A DNA stretch of 11,433 nucleotides from Asticcacaulis sp. (GTDB lineage: Bacteria; Pseudomonadota; Alphaproteobacteria; Caulobacterales; Caulobacteraceae), in NCBI RefSeq assembly GCF_020217185.1, contig NZ_JAIWNX010000206.1, forward strand, positions 1 to 11,433, given 5' to 3'. Within the stretch, counting starts at the first letter, position 1, and each line of letters starts with the position of its first letter. The translations under genes were made by a program, and so were the position numbers. A model generated the notes under the pieces. It had not been told where the DNA came from. It ran no database searches and saw nothing but the letters and a program-made list of their open reading frames with translations. This document shows positions 5,569 through 11,433 of this stretch, one piece after another.

Positions 5569-8472
5569 ATGATCCAGTTCTCCGGTGCCTCACGAGCCGC
5601 CCTGATCGCCGCGCTGAGCGTCAGCGCCGCCTATAGCGCCCCTGCCTTTGCGCAAAACAAGGCCTTCGCCATCCCTGCGCAACCCGCCGCCAAGGGCGTG
5701 CAGGCTTTCGCCCAGCAGTCGGGCCTTCAGGTGCTGGCCAGCGCCGATGACCTCAATGGCCTGCGCACCAACGCCGTTGAAGGCACGCTGCCCGTTGATA
5801 AGGCCCTGATCCAACTGATCAGCGGCACCGGCCTCAGCCTGAAATCGAACGATGGCCGCGCCGCCGTACTGGTGCGCGCCTCTGCCGCCAGCATCGAGCG
5901 TACCGCCGACACCGCACAGGCCGAAGCCCCCGCCGATGAGCCGGAAGAGGTGACGGTCGTCGGTATCCGCAAGTCGCTGCGCGACGCCATCGACCAGAAG
6001 CGTTCCAGCGCCGGGGTCGCCGAATTTATCTCGGCCAAGGAAATCGGCGTACTGCCCGACGTCACCATCGCCGAATCTCTGGCGCGCCTGCCGGGTGTCA
6101 CCACCTCGCGCGATCGTGGCAATGACAGTCAGGCCTCGATCCGCGGCATCGGCCCGCGCATGGTGCTGGGCACCGTCAATGGCCGCGAAGTGGCGACCTC
6201 CGAGCCCGACCGCAACGTCCGCTGGGAAATCTATCCTTCCGAAGTGGTCGCCGGGGCTGCCGTCTATAAGTCCTCCGAAGCCCGCCTCCTGTCGGGCGGC
6301 ATTTCGGGCACGGTCGATCTGCAAACCATCCGTCCCCTCGCCTATTCGGGGCCGCAGTTCGTGGCCCGCGCCGGGGCCGTCTATTACGACGGCGGCAAGG
6401 CGTTTCCGGGCTATGACGGCCTCGGCTGGCGCGCCTCGGGCTCATGGGTGAAGAAGGTCAATGACCAGTTCGCCTTTGTCGTGGGCCTGACAGGTCAGAA
6501 GCAGAAGAACGGCTATGAGAGCTTCCGTGGCTGGGGCTTCAACGACGACTCGATCCGCGCCGGTAACTCGACCGGCCCGGTCGTCGCGGGCGGCCCCAAG
6601 GTGCCGACGCCGTGGGGCGCGGGGTCCGAAGCCAAGTTCCTCGATGCCGACCGCTATTCGGCCTCGCTCGGCGCACAATACCGCCCGAACGCGCAGTTCG
6701 AACTGACCTACGATCTGCTCTATTCGAAGTACAAGATCAAGGAAGACCAGAACCAGACCTGGTACGGCGAAAACAACTGGGGCAACTGGGCCGGTGGCAA
6801 TACGGGCAGCTTCAGCAATCCGGTCATCGTCAATGGCGATCTGGTCGGGGCGACGACCGCGTGGTCGCGTCTGATGCCGGTCGTGGCACGCTATGCCGAA
6901 GACAAGTCGCTGCTGGTCACCGGTCTGAACGGCAAGTGGTCGAGCGAACTGTGGACTATCACCGCCGATCTCTCCTATTCGAATGCCGAACGTGAAAACA
7001 CCTGGCGCGCCATCAAGATGGAATATTATCCGTCCAGCATGACGTGGCTTTTGAGCGAAGACCCGTTCATCACCGTCACGCAACCGCCGGAGACGGCCAC
7101 CCTGTCCACCGTGGCCGGGACCAATGACGTGGGTAAGGTCAAGGACGAACTGACGTCTGGTCAGCTCGATTTCCGCCGCGACTTCGGCGGTGACTTCTGG
7201 ACCTCGTTGCAGTTCGGCGCCCGCTATGCCGACCGCACCAAGTCCGAAGCCACCGGCTATACGCAGGCCGCGGGCCCCGTTACGGCCAGCCTGAACGCCT
7301 CGACCCTGACGGCCTATAAGCTGGAGAATTTCAACGTTCCGGCCATGTTGAAGGGCGATTTCGACGCCCTGCGCACGCAGGTCTATGGCCCCAACGCCTT
7401 CAGCCTGTCGCCGGATCAGATCGCCTACAATTCCGAAGTCTCGGAAAAGGTTGGCGAAGCCTATGTGCAGGGCAATTTCGCCTCGACCTTCATCGACGCT
7501 CCGGTCACGGGTAATGTCGGCCTGAGGGTCGTCAATGTCGATAGCCAGTCGTCTGGCGCCTCGCGCACCAGCGTCTGGGTCGAAGCCACGCCCGGCAACT
7601 GGGTCGAGCGCGTGACCCTGACCCCCACCACGGGCGGCGTCAGCTACACCAAGGTCCTGCCCTCGGCTTCGGTCAAGGTGCAGGTGATCGACAATGGCTT
7701 CCTGAAACTCGGTCTGGCCCGCGTCATGTCGCGCGCGCCGCTGAACGAACTGAAGGCCAATCGCGCCATCTCGACCTCGGCCCCCTATACGGGTTCGGCC
7801 GGCAACCCCTATCTGAAGCCGTTTGAGGCCGATCAGATCGACGTCTCTTATGAATACTACTTCCGTCCGGACTCGCTGTTCGCGGTGGCGGGCTATTACA
7901 AGAACGTCAAGAACTATGTCGGCTATAACCAGCGCACCGAAACGATCAACGGCAATGTCTATACCCTGACCTCGCCGATCAATTCGAGCAAGGGCGGCTT
8001 CATTTCGGGCGTCGAATTCACCTTCCAGACGCCGTTCGACACCTTCTTGCCGAATGTGTCGTGGCTGGACCGCTTTGGCATCTATTCCAACCTGGCTCTG
8101 GTCAATTCCAACATCAAGGAATTCGTCCCGGCGGGTAACCCGCTGCCGATGAACGGCGTGGCCGATACCACGGCCATTCTTGACCTGTGGTATTCGGACA
8201 AGAAGTTCGAAGCGCGTCTGGGGGCCAAGTACCATTCGGAATACACCGCCATCCTCGGCTGGGATTCGACCAATCTGGTGCGCGTGATGCCGGAAACGAC
8301 GCTCGACTTCTCCGCGGGCTATAATATCAACTCCAGCGTCTCGCTGCGCTTCCAGGCGGGCAACCTGCTGGATACGCCGATGAAGGTCTATACGGACTAT
8401 AAGTCAAACCGTGTGGGCGACATGTCCTATTATGGCCGTCGCTTCCTGTTCGATCTGACGTACAAATTCTAA
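5569..8472 (+). CDS. TonB-dependent outer-membrane receptor with STN signalling domain (Xanthomonas/Caulobacter type)
   Basis: This 967-residue outer-membrane receptor should import an oligosaccharide using TonB energy and signal its presence to the neighbouring FecR protein. In order: signal peptide 1-28 (cleavage after APAFA), STN domain about 32-104 (FAIPAQPAAKGVQAFAQQSGL, ending LVRAS), a proline/glutamate linker, a TonB-box-like EEVTVVG at 126-132, plug about 136-255 (RKSLRDAIDQKRSS, EIGVLPDVTIAESLARLPGV, IRGIGPR, GGISGTVDLQT), and a beta-barrel to the end, closing with FDLTYKF and its terminal phenylalanine. I place the start at 5569 (MIQFSGAS) because the signal peptide begins there. 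The in-frame ATG at 5440 and GTG at 5488 would add a basic, non-signal leader. GGGAA at 5556-5560 is a modest ribosome-binding site. The receptor type is sure; the galactan substrate is inferred from neighbours. Confidence 0.95.
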   Translation: MIQFSGASRAALIAALSVSAAYSAPAFAQNKAFAIPAQPAAKGVQAFAQQSGLQVLASADDLNGLRTNAVEGTLPVDKALIQLISGTGLSLKSNDGRAAVLVRASAASIERTADTAQAEAPADEPEEVTVVGIRKSLRDAIDQKRSSAGVAEFISAKEIGVLPDVTIAESLARLPGVTTSRDRGNDSQASIRGIGPRMVLGTVNGREVATSEPDRNVRWEIYPSEVVAGAAVYKSSEARLLSGGISGTVDLQTIRPLAYSGPQFVARAGAVYYDGGKAFPGYDGLGWRASGSWVKKVNDQFAFVVGLTGQKQKNGYESFRGWGFNDDSIRAGNSTGPVVAGGPKVPTPWGAGSEAKFLDADRYSASLGAQYRPNAQFELTYDLLYSKYKIKEDQNQTWYGENNWGNWAGGNTGSFSNPVIVNGDLVGATTAWSRLMPVVARYAEDKSLLVTGLNGKWSSELWTITADLSYSNAERENTWRAIKMEYYPSSMTWLLSEDPFITVTQPPETATLSTVAGTNDVGKVKDELTSGQLDFRRDFGGDFWTSLQFGARYADRTKSEATGYTQAAGPVTASLNASTLTAYKLENFNVPAMLKGDFDALRTQVYGPNAFSLSPDQIAYNSEVSEKVGEAYVQGNFASTFIDAPVTGNVGLRVVNVDSQSSGASRTSVWVEATPGNWVERVTLTPTTGGVSYTKVLPSASVKVQVIDNGFLKLGLARVMSRAPLNELKANRAISTSAPYTGSAGNPYLKPFEADQIDVSYEYYFRPDSLFAVAGYYKNVKNYVGYNQRTETINGNVYTLTSPINSSKGGFISGVEFTFQTPFDTFLPNVSWLDRFGIYSNLALVNSNIKEFVPAGNPLPMNGVADTTAILDLWYSDKKFEARLGAKYHSEYTAILGWDSTNLVRVMPETTLDFSAGYNINSSVSLRFQAGNLLDTPMKVYTDYKSNRVGDMSYYGRRFLFDLTYKF

Positions 8473-8493
8473 TCGATTTCAGAGACTTTAGGG

Positions 8494-8525
8494 GCCGGGT
8501 TTTCGCTTGAAGACCCGGCTTTTTT
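8494..8525 (+). terminator. Strong intrinsic (rho-independent) terminator after the receptor gene
   Basis: GCCGGGTTTTC (8494-8504) pairs with GAAGACCCGGC (8509-8519) in an 11-pair stem with one U-G wobble, closed by the loop GCTT. Six T residues (8520-8525) follow directly. It lies 21 bases after the receptor stop and only 36 bases before the GH2 start. Confidence 0.85.
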
Positions 8526-8561
8526 ATTTGTAAGATAATTGTAAAACCAGAGGGAACCGTC

Positions 8562-11042
8562 ATGACCGATCTCAACCGTCGCCGCCTGCTGCAAACCGCT
8601 GCCGTCACCGGAGCGGCCCTGACGGCACCGCACGCCGTAGCGACCGCGAAGGCGACCGAGCCCGTCATCGACTTTTTCCCGCAGGACGACCTCGGCCCGC
8701 GTGAGCGGGTCTCGCTCGATCTCGACTGGCGCTTCACCTTTGGCCACGCCAGCGATATGAGCCGCGATTTCGATTACGGGCTGGCGCTACGTACCCACGC
8801 CAAGCAAGGCGCGCGCGTCGCCACCTGCGTCGGCGCGGATTTTGATGATTCCAACTGGCAAAAGATCGACGTGCCGCACGACTGGGCCGTCGCCCTGCCC
8901 TTTGCGCAAGGCGTCAAAGGCCCCATCGCCAATGGCGAGGATGAGCCCGACATGCTGGCGGCGCACGGCTATAAACCCATCGGCCGCGACTTCCCCGAAA
9001 CCTCTATCGGCTGGTATCGCCGCGTGGTGCCGGTGTCGCCTGCGGATAAGGGCAAGCGTCTGTGGATCGAGTTCGACGGCGTGTTCCGTAACGCGCTGAT
9101 CATCTTCAATGGCTTTATCCTGAAACGGCATGAGAGCGGCTACACCTCGTTTCAGGTCGATATCACCGACTTTATCAATACGGACGACAAGCCCAATATC
9201 CTGACCGTGCGCGTTGATGCGACCGAAGGCGAAGGCTGGTTCTACGAAGGCGCGGGCATCTATCGCCACGTCTGGCTGGTGAAGACCCACGCCGTGCATG
9301 TCCCGCAATGGGGCGTCTGCGTGCGCGGAAAGACCGACGGCACGGTCGAGATTGAAACCACGGTACGCAATGCCTCCGCTCAGCCGCGCAACGTCAAACT
9401 CACCTCGACCATCGGGGGTAAGGAAGCGCAGGACGGGGCCACGGCTGAGGTGGCTGCGGGCGAGTCCACCACCGTGCGTCAGACGCTGAAACTGACCAAC
9501 CCCATCCTGTGGTCGGTCGATACACCGCACCTCTACTGGCTGGAAACAACCGTTGAGGCGGACGACGGTATTCAGGACAGGGTGGTGACCTATTTCGGCC
9601 TGCGCGATATCCGCTTTGACGCCGAAAAAGGCTTTCTGCTCAACGGGAAGCCGGTCAAACTTAAAGGGACCAACAACCATCAGGACCACGCCGGGGTCGG
9701 CGCCGCCATCCCTGACGCCCTGCAAGTCTGGCGTTTGCAGCAACTGAAAGACATGGGCTCCAACGCCTATCGCTGCTCGCACAATCCGCCGACCCCCGAA
9801 GTGCTGATGGCCTGCGACCGGCTGGGCATCCTCGTCATCGACGAAACGCGCAAGATGTCGTCCAGTGAGGACGGCCTCTATCAACTCGACGCCATGATCC
9901 GTCGCGACCGCAACCATCCGTCGGTCATCGCCTGGTCGATCTGCAACGAAGAACCGCTACAGGGCACCGAACGCGGCATCGAAGTCGCCAAAACCATGAA
10001 GGCCCTGTGCAAGCGCCTTGACCCCACCCGTCCGGTGACGGCGGCGCTCGACAATTCCTACGGCAAGGGCATCACCTCGGTCGTCGATGTGCTGGGCTTC
10101 AACTATCGCCATCACCTGATGGAAAAGTTCCACGCCGACTATCCGAACATCCCCATCTATGGCTCGGAAACCGGCTCAACGGTCTCAACGCGCGGCGAAT
10201 ACGTCAATGACCCGGCGCGCTCCGTGTTGCGGGCCTACGACACCGAGCATCCGTGGTGGGCCTCGACCGCCGAAGCCTACTGGCCGCTGTTCGACGAGAA
10301 GGCCTTTATTGCCGGTGGCTTCATTTGGACGGGCTTCGATTATCGCGGCGAGCCGACGCCCTATAACCGCTGGCCGGCCATTTCGTCGCAATTCGGCATT
10401 CTCGACACCTGTGGCTTCCCGAAGGACAATGCCTTCTATTACCGCGCCTGGTGGAAGAATGAGCCGCTTCTGCACCTGTTCCCACACTGGAACTGGGAAG
10501 GCAAGGAAGGGCAAAACATCCCCGTCTGGGTGCATTCGAATCTCGATGCCGTCGAACTGTTCGTCAATGGTAAGTCGCAGGGCAAGAAGAGCGTCGTCAA
10601 AAACCGCCACCTCGAATGGGATGTGGTCTATCAGCCGGGCAAGATTCAAGCCTTTGGCTATAAGGGTAACAAGGTGGTCATGAAGGCCACGCGCGAAACC
10701 GCCGGACCGGCGACGAAGCTGGTCCTGACGGCCGATCGCACGGCATTGAAGGCCGATGGCCGCGATGTGGCGGTGTTCAAGGTCGAAGCCTTTGACGCCA
10801 AGGGCCGCCCGGTGCCGAAAGCCGATAATCTGGTGAAATTCTCCCTGTCCGGCGGCGGGGCGGTGATCGGCGTCGGCAATGGTAATCCGGCCAGCCATGA
10901 GGCCGACAAGGCCTCTGAACGCAAGCTGTTCAACGGTCTGGCGCAGGCCATTGTTCAAACCGGACGTTCGGCCGGGCGGATCACGGTGACGGCCTCGGCA
11001 GAGGGGTTGAAACCGTCGAGCGTGACCCTGATCACCGCTTAG
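8562..11042 (+). CDS. GH2 beta-galactosidase-like glycoside hydrolase, Tat-exported
   Basis: This 826-residue enzyme is expected to release terminal beta-linked galactose from oligosaccharides, probably in the periplasm. The N-terminus carries a twin-arginine signal (NRRRLLQT at 5-12, alanine-rich stretch, cleavage near residues 27-29). Then come a GH2 sugar-binding domain about 45-225 (LDLDWRFTFG, VPHDWAV, GWYRRVV), an immunoglobulin-like domain about 235-345, and a TIM barrel about 350-640. The likely catalytic residues are E463 in WSICNEEP (acid/base) and E536 in YGSETGST (nucleophile). A DUF4982-like module follows about 643-705 (VELFVNGKSQGKK), and a C-terminal Ig-like domain about 715-826. 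AGAGGGA at 8549-8555 supports the start. GH2 also includes beta-glucuronidases and beta-mannosidases; beta-galactosidase is favoured by the DUF4982 architecture and the neighbouring galactanase. The gene sits just past a strong terminator. Confidence 0.92.
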   Translation: MTDLNRRRLLQTAAVTGAALTAPHAVATAKATEPVIDFFPQDDLGPRERVSLDLDWRFTFGHASDMSRDFDYGLALRTHAKQGARVATCVGADFDDSNWQKIDVPHDWAVALPFAQGVKGPIANGEDEPDMLAAHGYKPIGRDFPETSIGWYRRVVPVSPADKGKRLWIEFDGVFRNALIIFNGFILKRHESGYTSFQVDITDFINTDDKPNILTVRVDATEGEGWFYEGAGIYRHVWLVKTHAVHVPQWGVCVRGKTDGTVEIETTVRNASAQPRNVKLTSTIGGKEAQDGATAEVAAGESTTVRQTLKLTNPILWSVDTPHLYWLETTVEADDGIQDRVVTYFGLRDIRFDAEKGFLLNGKPVKLKGTNNHQDHAGVGAAIPDALQVWRLQQLKDMGSNAYRCSHNPPTPEVLMACDRLGILVIDETRKMSSSEDGLYQLDAMIRRDRNHPSVIAWSICNEEPLQGTERGIEVAKTMKALCKRLDPTRPVTAALDNSYGKGITSVVDVLGFNYRHHLMEKFHADYPNIPIYGSETGSTVSTRGEYVNDPARSVLRAYDTEHPWWASTAEAYWPLFDEKAFIAGGFIWTGFDYRGEPTPYNRWPAISSQFGILDTCGFPKDNAFYYRAWWKNEPLLHLFPHWNWEGKEGQNIPVWVHSNLDAVELFVNGKSQGKKSVVKNRHLEWDVVYQPGKIQAFGYKGNKVVMKATRETAGPATKLVLTADRTALKADGRDVAVFKVEAFDAKGRPVPKADNLVKFSLSGGGAVIGVGNGNPASHEADKASERKLFNGLAQAIVQTGRSAGRITVTASAEGLKPSSVTLITA

Positions 11043-11096
11043 AACGGCACGGGTTGTCTGACCTTTGCCCATCACCTGCTGAGACAGGTCAAACAC

Positions 11097-11132
11097 CAAC
11101 GCCCTGAAACAGGCCGTTGTCCGCCCTTTTTT
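11097..11132 (+). terminator. Candidate terminator after the first GH2 gene
   Basis: CAACGCCCTG (11097-11106) and CAGGCCGTTG (11110-11119) form a 10-position stem with one C-C mismatch around an AAA loop. Six T residues follow at 11127-11132 after a 7-base gap. The gap and mismatch make it weaker than the terminator at 8494-8525. Confidence 0.4.
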
Positions 11133-11167
11133 ACCCTTGGCCGCACTTTTTGCTGGCCACGTCGTGA

Positions 11168-11206
11168 GTCTGACGCCATAATTTATCAGACAAATAAACA
11201 GACAAA
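11168..11206 (+). promoter_or_regulatory. Inverted and direct repeats upstream of the second GH2 gene
   Basis: GTCTGA (11168-11173) and TCAGAC (11186-11191) are inverted repeats 12 bases apart. CAGACAAA occurs twice in tandem (11187-11194 and 11199-11206), 12 bases apart start to start, just upstream of the ribosome-binding site. Another GTCTGA lies at 11056-11061. The layout suggests an operator near the start of transcription, but no regulator is identified and the GCGGCGGAAA motif is absent here. Confidence 0.25.
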
Positions 11207-11218
11207 AAAGGGTAAGAT

Positions 11219-11433
11219 ATGTCTGGATCGCTCAGGAAGATAGTGATGGGTTCGGTGGCGGCGGGGGTCATGATGCTCGCCGCGGCGCCGGTACTGGCGC
11301 AAACCGCGCCCGTGGCGGAATGGGAGCAGCCTGAGGTGGTAGCGGTGAACCGCGAGCCGATGAAGGCGACCTTCTTCAATTTCGAGAGCCGTGATCTGGC
11401 GCTGAAGGGCGACAAGGCTGCCTCAAAGCGCTT
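11219..11433 (+). CDS. GH2 beta-galactosidase, LacZ-like, N-terminal fragment (cut by window edge)
   Basis: Seventy-one codons plus two bases lie in the window. Residues 1-27 form a Sec signal peptide (basic start SLRKI, alanine/methionine core, cleavage after PVLA). The mature start then reads EWEQPEVVAVNREPMKATFF, followed by NFESRDLALKGDKAASKR. This is the pattern seen at the beginning of LacZ-type GH2 beta-galactosidases (tryptophan, NPEV-like, VNREP, later an ALKGD-like stretch before the sugar-binding domain). AAGGG at 11208-11212 lies 6 bases before the ATG; an internal ATG at 11246 would spoil the signal peptide. It would be the second exported beta-galactosidase of the locus and differs from its Tat-exported neighbour in route and architecture. 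Assignment rests on a short N-terminus only. Confidence 0.75.
   Translation, partial: MSGSLRKIVMGSVAAGVMMLAAAPVLAQTAPVAEWEQPEVVAVNREPMKATFFNFESRDLALKGDKAASKR

Noticed and set aside
7170..7179. Another GCGGCGGAAA on the minus strand inside the receptor gene
   Set aside because: The second box at the required spacing (minus-strand reading of 7149-7159) does not match. It shows that the 10-mer alone can occur by chance, so the motif claim relies on both boxes together.
6442..8235. 597-residue minus-strand open frame inside the receptor
   Set aside because: Antisense to the beta-barrel of the TonB-dependent receptor. It is arginine/glycine-rich with no family pattern, so a shadow of strong codon bias.
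8787..11099. Long minus-strand open frames (8787-9917 and 10185-11099) opposite the GH2 gene
   Set aside because: Antisense to a GH2 gene with catalytic motifs in place; no independent start signals or domains are visible.

Overview
The window looks like chromosomal DNA of a GC-rich alphaproteobacterium, most likely a member of the Caulobacteraceae (Asticcacaulis-like). That placement is an inference. It rests on the GC-rich codon use, on a TonB-dependent receptor of the Xanthomonas/Caulobacter architecture, and on the mix of FecI/FecR regulation with exported glycoside hydrolases. No rRNA, tRNA, mobile element or CRISPR array is visible.

Layout: positions 1-2097 (minus strand) hold the N-terminal 699 residues of a large multi-PAS sensor protein that runs off the left edge. 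A 141-bp divergent intergenic region separates it from a plus-strand block. The block contains a secreted GH53 endo-beta-1,4-galactanase (2239-3618), a FecI-type ECF sigma factor (3892-4461), an overlapping FecR-type anti-sigma/sensor (4448-5416), a TonB-dependent receptor with an N-terminal STN signalling domain (5569-8472), a Tat-exported GH2 beta-galactosidase-like enzyme (8562-11042), and the first 71 codons of a second, Sec-exported GH2 beta-galactosidase (from 11219, cut by the right edge).

Together the plus-strand genes read as a polysaccharide-utilisation locus for beta-1,4-galactan, such as pectic galactan or type I arabinogalactan. The endo-galactanase would cut the chain, the receptor would import oligosaccharides across the outer membrane, and the two GH2 enzymes would remove galactose. 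The sigma factor, FecR and STN-bearing receptor form a complete cell-surface signalling trio, here tied to a carbohydrate instead of iron.

The most interesting signal is non-coding. The motif GCGGCGGAAA, 10 bases, then CTTCATCTTGG occurs at 2180-2210 in front of the galactanase and at 5445-5475 in front of the receptor, with identical spacing. A third, weaker version (3830-3860) with the same first box and spacing lies just upstream of the sigma gene. It is a candidate promoter for the locus's own ECF sigma factor and would make the locus an autoregulated regulon. A strong intrinsic terminator (8494-8525) separates the receptor from the first GH2 gene. The long minus-strand and other overlapping open frames inside these genes are treated as codon-bias shadows.
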